Shown here: positions 7,541 through 17,509 of the stretch, in pieces
How the letters are laid out: every line of letters begins with the position of its first letter
Position numbering within the stretch: the first letter of the stretch is position 1
Source: CAWKDC01 sp964383495
Lineage (GTDB): Bacteria; Pseudomonadota; Gammaproteobacteria; JABCZS01
Length of the DNA: 41,109 bases
Assembly (NCBI GenBank): GCA_964383495.1
Contig: CAYLHG010000014.1
Coordinates: 1 to 41,109, forward strand
Direction of reading: 5' to 3'
The notes under the pieces: generated by a model
Databases searched by the model: none
What the model saw: only the letters and a program-made list of their open reading frames with translations
What the model was told of the DNA's origin: nothing
Position numbers and translations under genes: made by a program

Positions 7541-8938
7541 ATGGCATTTACCCCTCATACCCCTGCTGATATTGCCGTTATGTTGGCCGCTATCAATGTG
7601 CCCGATATCAAAACATTATTTGATGAAGTGCCTGCAGATCTGTTGTTCCCCAATATTGCTAGCATTCCAGATCCGCTCAGCGAAATGGAAGCTATGCAAC
7701 ACATGCAGCAGCGTGCGCGTGAAAATACATCTTTGATTTGTTTTGCGGGAGCAGGGGCGTATGATCATTATATTCCTGCGGCTGTGTGGGATATCACTTC
7801 TCGTGGTGAATTCATGACGGCTTATACGCCTTATCAAGCAGAAGCAAGCCAAGGTACGCTGCAGTTGATTTATGAATATCAAAGTATGATGGCGTCTTTG
7901 ATGGGAATGGAAGTATCGAACGCTTCTTTATACGATGGCGCAAGCGCTTGCGCGGAAGCTGCACTCATGGCAGTGCGGTTGCAAAAAAAGAAGCCTATGC
8001 ATGTTGTTGTGCCTGCTACATTGCATCCTCATTATTTGCAAGTGTTGCGCAGCGTTTGTGTTTATCAAGGCATCACATTTGAAGCAGTGCCGTATAATAC
8101 CGAGACGGGGTTATTAGATATTGAAGCTGTGCAAGAAGCTTGTGATCATGCAGCAGCATTAATCATTCCTATGCCAGATTTTTTCGGCCAACTTCAAGAT
8201 GTAGACACATTAACCAATCTTGCTCATTCCAAAGAAGTGTTAGTGATTGGTGTCGTTAACCCAGTGGCGATGTCGTTATTAAAACCACCTGGCGAGTGGG
8301 GCGAGACGGGTGCAGACATTGCTTGTGGAGATGGGCAACCGTTAGGCGTGCCCTTATCGTGCGGTGGACCGTATTTTGGTTTCATGACCTGTAAAATGTC
8401 GATGGTCCGTCAAATGCCAGGGCGTATTGTAGGTGCGACAGTGGATATGAATGGCAAACGTGGTTACACGTTAACATTACAAGCACGTGAGCAACATATT
8501 CGCCGCGCTAAAGCGACTTCTAATATTTGTACGAATCAAGGATTGTTAGTGACTGCAGCAACCATTTACATGAGCTTAATGGGTGAAGCAGGTTTGAAGA
8601 AAGTAGCCTTGGCTTCACACATGAGGATCAATGCGTTGCGTGATCGCTTGGCAAAAATAGGTATTCAAAGTTTATTTGCAGGTTCGGTTTTTCATGAACG
8701 TGTTTTTATGTTGCCTATTCCTGCAGAATTGTTTCAAGCAGGTATGATAGCGGAAGGCTTTTTAGCAGGCATTCCATTAGACCCTTATTTTCCTGAGTTT
8801 TCAAATGCTATTCTAGTGTGCACAACGGAATTGCGTACAGATGAGGAGTGTGATGCATATGTTCAAGCTGCATCACGTGTGTTGGCAGCACATATTCCCC
8901 TAGGTAAAATGAGGGAAGGAGCAATATGTCTCAGTTGA
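7541..8938 (+). CDS. gcvPA: Glycine dehydrogenase (decarboxylating) subunit 1
   Basis: N-terminal half of the two-subunit P protein, the PLP-dependent decarboxylase of the glycine cleavage system. At 465 residues it matches GcvPA (about 440-460). Visible segments include AGAGAYDHYIPAAV near residues 69-82, YTPYQAEASQGTLQ near 95-108, NASLYDGASACAEAALMA near 126-143 and ICTNQGLL near 327-334. GcvPA folds like the PLP enzyme but lacks the PLP lysine, which sits in GcvPB. An AAGGA lies nine bases before the ATG, and the 3' end overlaps gcvPB by 13 bp. The split form is known from Firmicutes, archaea and some gammaproteobacteria such as Legionella and Coxiella; E. coli has one fused GcvP. Confidence 0.95.
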   Translation: MAFTPHTPADIAVMLAAINVPDIKTLFDEVPADLLFPNIASIPDPLSEMEAMQHMQQRARENTSLICFAGAGAYDHYIPAAVWDITSRGEFMTAYTPYQAEASQGTLQLIYEYQSMMASLMGMEVSNASLYDGASACAEAALMAVRLQKKKPMHVVVPATLHPHYLQVLRSVCVYQGITFEAVPYNTETGLLDIEAVQEACDHAAALIIPMPDFFGQLQDVDTLTNLAHSKEVLVIGVVNPVAMSLLKPPGEWGETGADIACGDGQPLGVPLSCGGPYFGFMTCKMSMVRQMPGRIVGATVDMNGKRGYTLTLQAREQHIRRAKATSNICTNQGLLVTAATIYMSLMGEAGLKKVALASHMRINALRDRLAKIGIQSLFAGSVFHERVFMLPIPAELFQAGMIAEGFLAGIPLDPYFPEFSNAILVCTTELRTDEECDAYVQAASRVLAAHIPLGKMREGAICLS

Positions 8939-10371
8939 TTTTTGAAATATCGCGTGAAGGGCGGCAAGCACATTCTCAACAAATTCCTTGTGTTCTCCAA
9001 CACGAATTGCCTGCGTCTTTATTACGTAAAAAAAATGCTATTTTACCAGCGGCATCAGAATTAGATGTAGTGCGTCATTACACGGTATTATCTAAAAAAA
9101 ACTTTTCTATTGATACGCATCCTTATTATTTAGGATCGTGCACGATGAAGTACAATCCTCGTGCAGCACATCGTGCCGCGTTATTACCGGGTTTTGCAAA
9201 TGCGCATCCTATGGCGCCAAGCAGCGCGTTACAAGGAACATTGGCGTGTTTATATGATTTGCAAGAAGTATTGAAAACATTAACAGGTATGACAGGTGTT
9301 TCGTTAACTCCCATGGCGGGTGCGCAAGGTGAATTTGCAGGGGTTGCAATGATCAAAGCATACCATGAAGCAAATGGTCAATCGCAACGACATGTGATGT
9401 TAGTGCCAGACACAGCGCATGGTACTAATCCAGCATCGGCTGTGATGTGTGGATACGATGTTGTAGAGGTGAAAACAAAACAAGATGGTGATGTTGATTT
9501 AGAGGATCTCTCTCAGCATTTATCAGATAAAGTGGCTGGGATTATGTTAACGAATCCATCCACTGGCGGCGTGTTTGAGCGGCAAATTAAAATCATTGCA
9601 CAAAAAATTCATGCATGTGGTGGATTGTTGTATTATGATGGTGCGAATTTGAACGCGATTGCGGGCATGGCTCGCCCAGGTGATATGGGTTTTGATGTAT
9701 TGCATTTAAATCTACATAAAACATTTGCAACCCCCCATGGTGGCGGTGGCCCTGGAAGTGGTCCGGTGGCTTGTGCAAAACGTTTGGAAGCTTATTTGCC
9801 TACACCTTATGTTATACATTCAGCAGATAAACACTATGCGTGGGCTGATAATATTCCCACTTCTATTGGCAGGCTTTCTGCATTTGAAGGCAACGTAGGG
9901 ATTTTATTACGCGCTTATATTTATGCGCGCTTATTAGGGAAATCTGGTTTTGTCACGGCTGCACAATTGGCGACGTTAAATGCCAATTATTTATTACAAC
10001 GTTTAAATGCATTGGGTATTGAACCTGCCTACCCTTCGCGCCGTGCAACACATGAATGTTTGGTAACATTTAAAAAGCAAGCAAAAGAGGCGGGCATCAC
10101 AGCAAAAGATATTGCCAAACGTTTGTTAGATTATGGGTACCACGCACCCACCACTTATTTTCCATTGGTTGTGCCTGAATGTTTTTTAATTGAGCCAACG
10201 GAAACGGAATCGAAAGAAAGTATCGATGGTTTTGTGGATGCATTGGCAGTGATCATGGATGAAATTAAAACCCATCCAGAGATGGTGAAAAATGCACCTC
10301 ACACCATGCCAGTGAGACGTTTGGATGACGTGAAAGCAGCGCGGGAACTTGATATTAAGTACAAAGAGTAG
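8926..10371 (+). CDS. gcvPB: Glycine dehydrogenase (decarboxylating) subunit 2
   Basis: C-terminal half of the split P protein, which carries the cofactor. The PLP-binding Lys is residue 265, in LHLNLHKTFATPHGGGGPG, a signature of the family. Other recognisable segments are YPLGSCTMKYNP-like (here YYLGSCTMKYNPR), PDTAHGTNPASA and MLTNPSTGGVFE. It is 481 residues long, as expected for GcvPB. The start overlaps the end of gcvPA and has AAGGAG about four bases upstream. Together with GcvPA it decarboxylates glycine and passes the aminomethyl group to GcvH. The L-protein (Lpd) is probably supplied by the lpd of the pyruvate dehydrogenase operon at 28205-29635. Confidence 0.95.
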   Translation: MSQLIFEISREGRQAHSQQIPCVLQHELPASLLRKKNAILPAASELDVVRHYTVLSKKNFSIDTHPYYLGSCTMKYNPRAAHRAALLPGFANAHPMAPSSALQGTLACLYDLQEVLKTLTGMTGVSLTPMAGAQGEFAGVAMIKAYHEANGQSQRHVMLVPDTAHGTNPASAVMCGYDVVEVKTKQDGDVDLEDLSQHLSDKVAGIMLTNPSTGGVFERQIKIIAQKIHACGGLLYYDGANLNAIAGMARPGDMGFDVLHLNLHKTFATPHGGGGPGSGPVACAKRLEAYLPTPYVIHSADKHYAWADNIPTSIGRLSAFEGNVGILLRAYIYARLLGKSGFVTAAQLATLNANYLLQRLNALGIEPAYPSRRATHECLVTFKKQAKEAGITAKDIAKRLLDYGYHAPTTYFPLVVPECFLIEPTETESKESIDGFVDALAVIMDEIKTHPEMVKNAPHTMPVRRLDDVKAARELDIKYKE

Positions 10372-10452
10372 GGCTTGCAAATTTCCTTCAAATGTGCGAA
10401 CGTAGGCGGTTCAATGCGTATAGGCTCGCTTGTGGGCTAATTTGGAGGAATA

Positions 10453-11862
10453 GTGACCTTACACTCGATCATAGACGTGCTCGCTAGCGCAGCACGGGGC
10501 TTCCCTTTTATTTTGATTCTGGTTGGCTCGGCCATTTATCTGACGATTCGCCTTCGCGGTATACAGTTTAGAAAAACAGGATTGGCGTTTCACTATTTGG
10601 TCCGTCGTTCAGATGATCAGGAAGGCCGAGGCGAGGTGAGTAATTTTGGCGCTATGGCAACGGTTTTGTCTGGAACCATTGGGACGGGAAACATTGCAGG
10701 TGTCGCCACAGCAATTACATTGGGCGGCCCAGGCGCTATATTTTGGATGTGGATGACGGCATTATTTGGGATGGCGTTGAAGTATGCTTGTTGTTTATTG
10801 GGCCACCATTTCCGCCGCGTGGATGCAAATGGTGAGATTGCTGGTGGCCCCATGTACACCCTAAAATATGGTTTGAACATGCCTAAGATGGGTGCATTTT
10901 TTGCGATCGCTACGTTACTGGCAGCATCTACTACCGGCGGCATGGTTCAAGCACATTCCGTGGTAGATGGCATTTTATATGTTATGCCGCAATTTGAAGA
11001 ATGGCGCTTAGGTATTGCTGTGGCAATTGCTTTTTTGGTGGGCATTGTTATTTTGGGTGGGGTGCAGCGTATTGCTACCGTAGCATCTGTTGTGGTGCCT
11101 TTCATGGCTGTTGCTTATTGTGGTGCAGCATTGGTTATTTTGCTGATGAACCTTTCACAGATTCCTGCCGCATTTATGATGATTTTTGAGTATGCTTTAA
11201 ACCCGTGGTCTGTTGGGAGCGGCATGCTAGGTGCTGCCATTCAGTTCGGTGTATTGCGCGCTTTGTTTGCGAGTGAAGCAGGATTGGGGACTGCGCCCAT
11301 TGCCTTAGCCGCTACACGTACCAATTATTCTGTGCGAGCTGGATTGATTGGGATGATAGGACCGTGGTTTGATACCATGTTGATTTGCACCATGACAGCA
11401 CTTGTCATTATTGTGGCAGGCTTTCATGGCGCCGGCATTCCAGAGGGTTTAGTAGGTGCTAGCCTATCTGCTGCTGCTTTTGAGCAGGGGTTGGCCAATG
11501 CCTTTGGCCCTGCTGCGGGGGTGTTTGGTGCAATAGTAGTAGGCGCGGGCTTGGTATTTTTTGCTTACACGACCATGATAGCCTGGGCTTATTATGGAGA
11601 TCGTGCGACGCAATTCTTGTTTGGGGCAAAAGCGGTCACTCCTTTTCGCCTTGCTTTTGTTGTCTTAACGATGATAGGGGCGGTGAGTTCTTTAGAGTTA
11701 GTTTGGGCATTGGCTGATATCGCGAATGTGTTGATGGCATTGCCTAATATTTTGAGTTTATTATTATTAGTAGGCATGGTGAAGCAGGCCACCAATGATT
11801 ATTTCGCAGATAAAGCACACGTAGTGCCTGAGGCTGAGTGTATGAACCCGCCGAAAGAGTAG
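10453..11862 (+). CDS. Sodium:alanine/glycine symporter (AGCS family)
   Basis: Inner-membrane amino-acid carrier of the AGCS family, which imports alanine or glycine with Na+ or H+. The 469-residue protein has about ten hydrophobic segments and the family signature GTIGTGNIAGVATAI followed by GGPGAIFWMWM near residues 76-105. Later signatures ASEAGLGTAPIA near 274-285 and FFAYTTMIAWAYYGDR near 372-387 are also present. The start is a GTG preceded by GGAGGA with a short spacer; no ATG is available nearby. It lies 81 bp after gcvPB on the same strand, which suggests glycine import for the cleavage system. The substrate is inferred from family and context. Confidence 0.92.
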   Translation: MTLHSIIDVLASAARGFPFILILVGSAIYLTIRLRGIQFRKTGLAFHYLVRRSDDQEGRGEVSNFGAMATVLSGTIGTGNIAGVATAITLGGPGAIFWMWMTALFGMALKYACCLLGHHFRRVDANGEIAGGPMYTLKYGLNMPKMGAFFAIATLLAASTTGGMVQAHSVVDGILYVMPQFEEWRLGIAVAIAFLVGIVILGGVQRIATVASVVVPFMAVAYCGAALVILLMNLSQIPAAFMMIFEYALNPWSVGSGMLGAAIQFGVLRALFASEAGLGTAPIALAATRTNYSVRAGLIGMIGPWFDTMLICTMTALVIIVAGFHGAGIPEGLVGASLSAAAFEQGLANAFGPAAGVFGAIVVGAGLVFFAYTTMIAWAYYGDRATQFLFGAKAVTPFRLAFVVLTMIGAVSSLELVWALADIANVLMALPNILSLLLLVGMVKQATNDYFADKAHVVPEAECMNPPKE

Positions 11863-11868
11863 GGACGC

Positions 11869-12489
11869 TCACGCGGTGGCGCGGGTACGGCTATCTGCGA
11901 ATAAGCCGTCGCGATCTGCTTCTTCAATGAGTGTTTTCACAAAATCCCACAGCGTAGGTGCGCCTCTTTCAATGATAGACATTTTTTCCAGCACACGATG
12001 TTTTGGGACATCGTGTAAACGCCATGCAGCGTGATCCACATAATAGTTGTGCAAAAAGGGTTGTAGTTTATCAATGGCAGTCGCAAATAAAGATTCTGGC
12101 GTCTTCTTTTCTTCATATTCGTGCCATAAATCCATCATTTCTGTCGCTAAGTCAGGTGGCAATAAACCGAAAATACGGCGCGCAGCTTTCAATTCTTTTT
12201 GATATTTTTCTTCTGGGTCAAAATGCGAGTAAGTGTAAACATCCCCCGCGTCAATTTCAACCACATCATGAAGAATCACTAATTTGAGCGTTTTGCTAAT
12301 GTCTAAATCTGGTTTAATCGCGTATTCTTTAAATGTTAAGACCATCATGGCTAAGTGCCAGGAATGCTCTGCATCGTTTTCAAAACGGGAGGCATCTAAG
12401 AGTAACGTCTGACGAAAGATTTGTTTAAGCTTGTCAACTTCCTGAAAAAATAGCAATTGTGAACGGAGGCGTTTAGAGTCAATCAGCAT
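11869..12489 (-). CDS. HD-domain phosphohydrolase (YfbR/HDDC2-like)
   Basis: Soluble metal-dependent phosphohydrolase of the HD superfamily, resembling YfbR/HDDC2 5'-deoxynucleotidases. Motifs appear in order: ENDAEHSWHLAMM (first His), LVILHDVVEIDAGD (the His-Asp pair followed by Glu) and ATAIDKLQPFLHNY (late Asp). I start it at the ATG at 12489 (206 residues) because AAGGA lies seven bases upstream. The longer frame from 12513 lacks such a site. The gene is convergent with the symporter gene, seven bases apart, with no obvious terminator hairpin in the gap. The exact nucleotide substrate cannot be read from the sequence. Confidence 0.85.
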   Translation of the reverse strand: MLIDSKRLRSQLLFFQEVDKLKQIFRQTLLLDASRFENDAEHSWHLAMMVLTFKEYAIKPDLDISKTLKLVILHDVVEIDAGDVYTYSHFDPEEKYQKELKAARRIFGLLPPDLATEMMDLWHEYEEKKTPESLFATAIDKLQPFLHNYYVDHAAWRLHDVPKHRVLEKMSIIERGAPTLWDFVKTLIEEADRDGLFADSRTRATA

Positions 12490-12636
12490 TAAGTAATCCT
12501 TATTTTTGTACACTTATTTTACAGTTTAGAAGGCCGGCTGATAGAAAGCAAGGGGAAGATGAGGGTAAGGCGCGCTTACTAAGTTGTTTTAGGGGACATT
12601 TTAAAGCGTTTCTTCGAATTATTGTCTTCGAAATTG

Positions 12637-15600
12637 CTAAGAGATTCGGTAGCGTTTAATATAAGGGTTATCATCAAATCTAGGATTAATAGCTTTATCA
12701 TGGCTGTCGTTAGTATTGTCATATTGAGTACGTTTTTGCCCAGTAATCCCCTTTATAGGTATACTTGCAATTGGTTCTATTTCTACAGGAAGTTTATTTC
12801 GAATAGTACTTATCGTGTTTAAACGACGATCAAAGCAAACGATCGGTAGGTTGATGTTCAATTTTTCATAAGCCAATTTTTGAAGCTCTACAGCATGTTC
12901 GACGTCAATTTTAAGCGTGCTTGTACAAAATACTGCTTTGAACGCTTCTACGCGCGTGTTTGTTAACAGTTCATTCAAATAGGTAGGATGTTCATTCACG
13001 TGCTTGGTAAACTCCTCACGGTTTGTACAATTAATGCCACTTATTTTAATGAAGTAACGCTCCGCATCTCTATAAGAATATGCAACATGCTCCCGAAGGT
13101 ATGTTACTGGATCTTCTCTAAACATGGCGCTAATGGTGCATTTATCAATATCAAGAAAATACCCTGCATGGGGTGCATCATGCTGTTCATAGCAATAATT
13201 AAATGACGATAGGGTGTTATTTGCTAAACTGGTAGAGTGTTTCTTTGTGGAATCATGTTTTTCATTTGGATTATAATTTTTGTTACTAATGTTGTGGATA
13301 CTTCCATGTAAATGAACATATTTAAATTTCGCTTGATGCTTTGTTGGGTTTTCAATGCGCAATGGTTCCCTATGCTGAGAGTAGTCATAGTGCATGTCGA
13401 TAAATTTGTGGCGAAAGCCTAGGCTAACGCGTTTCATGAGAATTTTATTTTCTTTCATCATTTTTATTATTTCTTTAGCGATATTTTGATCAGGTTCGTT
13501 TTCGAAAGGGATTATAGCTGTTTTTAAATTTTTAATTATGTCTTTAAGCTCTTCTACGGAATTATCTTCTGTGAAGATGTTTTGATATAGATTTTTTATA
13601 AATTCTAAATTGTATAATACCTGATCTTGGTTAAATTTATGAAGAATAAAATTTGCCAAAAAAATAAATGATTGTTTGTTCATGAGATTTAAAAGTTTAG
13701 ATTTTATATCTTTGCTTGTTTTCCCAGCTGGGTCTTCTTTTGTAAAGATATCTAATATATAATTTAAAAATGCGTCATTATGGCTTGATTTCTGGATAAT
13801 ATCGTTCAATGTTTCTGAGTTAATAAATTCTAGCAATGTTAAAAACATTGTATTTTTTTGATAAAGCGCAGCAAATTGAATAGGAGAGGCATTATAATTG
13901 ATTGCCATTGAAAATATAATGGCTGGAGCATTTTCAGGGGGAACGGTATTTTTTAACGCTTCCTGAATAGACTCTTTTGTGAATAAATTTAAAATTTCAA
14001 TGACTTTTTCATGCGTCCTAAAGCACATGGCTAAAATTAATACTTCTTTTATTGTTGAGGCGGAGTGATCTTGAGTAGATATAGCACCTGTGTTTATCTG
14101 ATTGAGTATTTTTTGATAATGATCATGATCCATCACTTCTAAGGCTGATTTTAAATATATTATTTGAGCGCTGTTTGGGTGTATAGGTATGAATTTTTGG
14201 ATATAGCTTAAGAATATAGATGGTTTTGAGATGAGATGTTGTGTACGTTCGGGGGATGATAATTTCTTTAATATGTCATCTTCTTTAAGGCGTTCGAATA
14301 GCGTATGAATGGAATCAGCACTTTGATGTTGTATAATATAATCAAAAACATTATACCGTCTTCCTGTGGCATGAGGCTCTTCTCTTGTCTTGAGTAATTC
14401 TGTTTCAAGTATATCTTGTGGAATACGGGAAAGCGCTTCACAAAAATGCTGATAGCTTAGGTGCTTTGCATAAAGCATCAGTATATTGTTATCGATGAAT
14501 ATTTTTTCAAAATTTTCGAGATTTAAAAGTTTATTTAAAAAAACTGATTTATCAGGAATTTCATCCGAACTGTATACTTGCAGAATGTATTCTGCAATAA
14601 TTTCTGGTTTAGCCTGTGACAGAATATCATAAGTGAATTTATTTAAAATATGTAATGTAAGACTTCTTTTAAGAGAGAGGTGGTGGAGTAGCTTTGGGGT
14701 CGTCATAATGAAATTTTCGAGTTTTTTTCGTTCATTTTTTGATAAAAGAGTGTAAATATTTTTGGCATTATTTTCTTGATAATTTGTTTTTATAGAAAAT
14801 AGATGGAATAATGATATGACAAAATCTTCATTTTGTGTATCTATTTCTTTACGAAATCCTCCGGTATTGGATGTGTAAAAAAAATTGTATATGATAGTTT
14901 TTATCTCGTGAGGTTCATTATGAAATGAGCAGGCTAGTCTTAATTTATATTCAAAAGGCGTATGCCGAGATCTCAAAAGCTTTTTTATATGGCGTTGAAT
15001 TAGTATGTGAATTTCTGTATCTTTAATATTTTTTAAAAATAAAAAATATTCAGAATCAACTTTAATCTCGGTATCTTCATCAATTTTTTTATTGGACGGG
15101 GTAAATAAGATTGGGAGCAAGGAACGTACTACATGCCTACCATCTGCTCTTGTTGCTGATTCCGAATTGTTGGAAAACTCAGCATATTGGTTGCTTTGAG
15201 CATCTTCTTCACTCTGGTCTTCATCTTCTTCATTTTTCTCATATTCTTCATTTCTTTTTTTCATATTTTCTGTTATTTCATCTTGCTCTTCTTCTTTCTT
15301 TTTTTCCTCTTCTTGATTTTCTTGCTTTTCTTCTTCATCTGTTATCCTATCTTCTTGTTCTTTGCTGATATCCGCAAAAGCATCGATAGCAATAGAATCG
15401 GCAATAAAGGGCGAGCAGTTAAAAATGCTCATGTTATTAATGTCATTAATAAGGCGAGTGATTTCATTTTTATTATATGACTTTGGTATAGACGAAAATG
15501 CTGTCTCTGGTATTCTTTTCATCATTTTGAAAAATATAGATTTTGAAATGGTGTTTCCGATCGATGTAATGAGATCAATATTAAGAACATCGCGTCCTTC

Positions 15601-17454
15601 TTCACAAATTGAAAGCAATTTTACCAAAGTTTTATTGTTAATTTTCAGCAGTATAAAATGAATAATGTTGTCAAGTTTATTTATTGAAATATCTTCTGTT
15701 ATAAGTTTCTGTAAAATCCAGGGAGAGTGCCAAAAAACATCATTCAAAACCATGGTATTATTGCCTGTAATACAGCTCATCATCATCATGCTGGTTTTGA
15801 ACATCCTGACGACGAGAGAACCATTTTCTTCTGCCTCTGCTTCTGTTTGTTGTGTCATCATCTCGAAAAGCGTCTTAGCATCAAGTTTATTAATAAGTAA
15901 ACATACCGATTGTTCTCCACCCCGAGTAAAATAGTCGTGGTTTTCGCTTAATTTTGATAGTATTAGATCAAATGCTGTAACATCCGTTGCTGTTTCTAGA
16001 TAAGAAGCTTTTTTATTGATAACTTGATTAAGTGTTCCAACGTTAAGTGTGTGGATCGCTTTCGATACTTCCTCTGGAAGTCGATTTTTAGCAATTAAAT
16101 GCAAAATTGTCCAACCATCTACTGTTGGATTGTCTAGATCTGCTTTGAGCAATGTATTAAGTTCAATATCTTGATTAAAACCACCGAATCTTGCTTGGAA
16201 ATGATGTTTTGTCCATTGACTTGCATGGGTCATTCCTAGTATTTTTTCTATCTCATCTCTATTGTTATCTGGATTTATAAAATCTTTGATTGCCTCTATT
16301 GCTATTATTCCTGAATCTGAGGGAGGGTGGTTTGGGCTCTGATTATATTTTGCATTTGTATAAGGAATTATTTTAGATGTAGGATATCTTTTCACAAGAA
16401 TAATGAATGATTTTGCTAATTTATTTTTTAATATAAGCGTAACAAGTGATTTTTTTGAAGATTCTGTTTTTGAAAATGTTTCAACATCATCAGGCTCAAG
16501 ACATGAAATAATTTTTTCCATTAACGTATCATGATCAGGCTTTAGTTCCTCCATGTTTAATTTTTCAATAAAATTTATCATTCTAATTTTTTTACTAAAA
16601 TATTGTTGAATCCACTTATCGCCAATCCAATTTAAAAATAGCAGCGTTATCTCTGGGAAATATATCATTAAGTATGACATACCCCGTGTAAAGTAATACT
16701 CTGATTTGCCCGTCAAATCTTCGTTGGGCATATTGATAGGAAAACCATCTGGCTCAAGCGGTCTTGAGAATTTTTTAATGATATATTTTAGTGTGTTGCT
16801 TTTTGCTGACACGATTATGAAAAATATAAGGGATGATTCTATTTCCTTAATTTCTTTAAAAGTCATCTCATTTACGTTATTGCCTATTGCATTATCTGGC
16901 ATTGAAAGCAGCGTCATGATTTTTTCTGCTGATTCATTTACATAAAAAAATGGTTTAAGCTGCATATGTGTTTTATTTTCTGTTATCAAGGCTGCTTTAA
17001 TAACCTGAGAAATCCCATGTTTTGATAAGTTTAAATTTAAATTTGAAAAGAATTGTATTTGTTTTGAGTGGCTGTTGCGTGGATCAAACGGTTCACGGAT
17101 AATCTGGGTTAGCGCTTCTTTTGCTTCTTCCATTTCAAGCATTAGGACTTCTTTATTTGCGTATACACCGATAGTAAACCGATGATTTCTATGATTCCTG
17201 AGCAATTTTTGCTTTGCATCCTCCGGAGTTCTATACATGTTGGGCTGGTCGATATGATAGTTAACTTTTTCTACGCAATTTCCAATGTATTCTAAGTTGA
17301 GCGCAATATAAGCTAGCGTGTCGATATTATGGACGGCCTGCCACTTTTCAAGGGGAAGGAGAAAAACACAGGCATGAATTCTACTTCTCGCACACTGAAA
17401 GATGCCAGTAATAGCTGTATACTTTTCATCATAAATCTCGGTTATAATGCCCAT
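12637..17454 (-). CDS. Giant 1605-residue protein of unknown function with ankyrin-like segments
   Basis: One uninterrupted frame, visibly richer in A/T than the neighbouring metabolic genes. I do not recognise the whole protein. Helix-rich ankyrin-like units occur near residues 440-455 (DGWTILHLIAKNRLPEE) and 1183-1200 (NASPIQFAALYQKN). Residues about 695-755 are highly charged, with many Glu/Lys and likely coiled coil. The C-terminal region near 1430-1540 looks like a separate domain (MFREDPVTYLREHVAYSYRDAE). There is no signal peptide and no clear membrane segment. The start ATG at 17454 lacks a good Shine-Dalgarno site. It lies 55 bp downstream of the haemagglutinin-type gene on the same strand. 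Size, composition and repeats fit a secreted effector, but no secretion signal proves this. Confidence 0.85.
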   Translation of the reverse strand: MGIITEIYDEKYTAITGIFQCARSRIHACVFLLPLEKWQAVHNIDTLAYIALNLEYIGNCVEKVNYHIDQPNMYRTPEDAKQKLLRNHRNHRFTIGVYANKEVLMLEMEEAKEALTQIIREPFDPRNSHSKQIQFFSNLNLNLSKHGISQVIKAALITENKTHMQLKPFFYVNESAEKIMTLLSMPDNAIGNNVNEMTFKEIKEIESSLIFFIIVSAKSNTLKYIIKKFSRPLEPDGFPINMPNEDLTGKSEYYFTRGMSYLMIYFPEITLLFLNWIGDKWIQQYFSKKIRMINFIEKLNMEELKPDHDTLMEKIISCLEPDDVETFSKTESSKKSLVTLILKNKLAKSFIILVKRYPTSKIIPYTNAKYNQSPNHPPSDSGIIAIEAIKDFINPDNNRDEIEKILGMTHASQWTKHHFQARFGGFNQDIELNTLLKADLDNPTVDGWTILHLIAKNRLPEEVSKAIHTLNVGTLNQVINKKASYLETATDVTAFDLILSKLSENHDYFTRGGEQSVCLLINKLDAKTLFEMMTQQTEAEAEENGSLVVRMFKTSMMMMSCITGNNTMVLNDVFWHSPWILQKLITEDISINKLDNIIHFILLKINNKTLVKLLSICEEGRDVLNIDLITSIGNTISKSIFFKMMKRIPETAFSSIPKSYNKNEITRLINDINNMSIFNCSPFIADSIAIDAFADISKEQEDRITDEEEKQENQEEEKKKEEEQDEITENMKKRNEEYEKNEEDEDQSEEDAQSNQYAEFSNNSESATRADGRHVVRSLLPILFTPSNKKIDEDTEIKVDSEYFLFLKNIKDTEIHILIQRHIKKLLRSRHTPFEYKLRLACSFHNEPHEIKTIIYNFFYTSNTGGFRKEIDTQNEDFVISLFHLFSIKTNYQENNAKNIYTLLSKNERKKLENFIMTTPKLLHHLSLKRSLTLHILNKFTYDILSQAKPEIIAEYILQVYSSDEIPDKSVFLNKLLNLENFEKIFIDNNILMLYAKHLSYQHFCEALSRIPQDILETELLKTREEPHATGRRYNVFDYIIQHQSADSIHTLFERLKEDDILKKLSSPERTQHLISKPSIFLSYIQKFIPIHPNSAQIIYLKSALEVMDHDHYQKILNQINTGAISTQDHSASTIKEVLILAMCFRTHEKVIEILNLFTKESIQEALKNTVPPENAPAIIFSMAINYNASPIQFAALYQKNTMFLTLLEFINSETLNDIIQKSSHNDAFLNYILDIFTKEDPAGKTSKDIKSKLLNLMNKQSFIFLANFILHKFNQDQVLYNLEFIKNLYQNIFTEDNSVEELKDIIKNLKTAIIPFENEPDQNIAKEIIKMMKENKILMKRVSLGFRHKFIDMHYDYSQHREPLRIENPTKHQAKFKYVHLHGSIHNISNKNYNPNEKHDSTKKHSTSLANNTLSSFNYCYEQHDAPHAGYFLDIDKCTISAMFREDPVTYLREHVAYSYRDAERYFIKISGINCTNREEFTKHVNEHPTYLNELLTNTRVEAFKAVFCTSTLKIDVEHAVELQKLAYEKLNINLPIVCFDRRLNTISTIRNKLPVEIEPIASIPIKGITGQKRTQYDNTNDSHDKAINPRFDDNPYIKRYRIS

Positions 17455-17509
17455 AGTCAGTTATTTTACATTAAATTATCGGTTTTTAATAGGGCGGGTG
17501 CTGGCTTTA

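Noticed and set aside
15187..15480. Phe/Leu-rich open frames on the + strand, which look like membrane proteins
   Set aside because: They are the antisense reading of the Glu/Lys-rich part of the giant minus-strand gene and have no ribosome-binding site.
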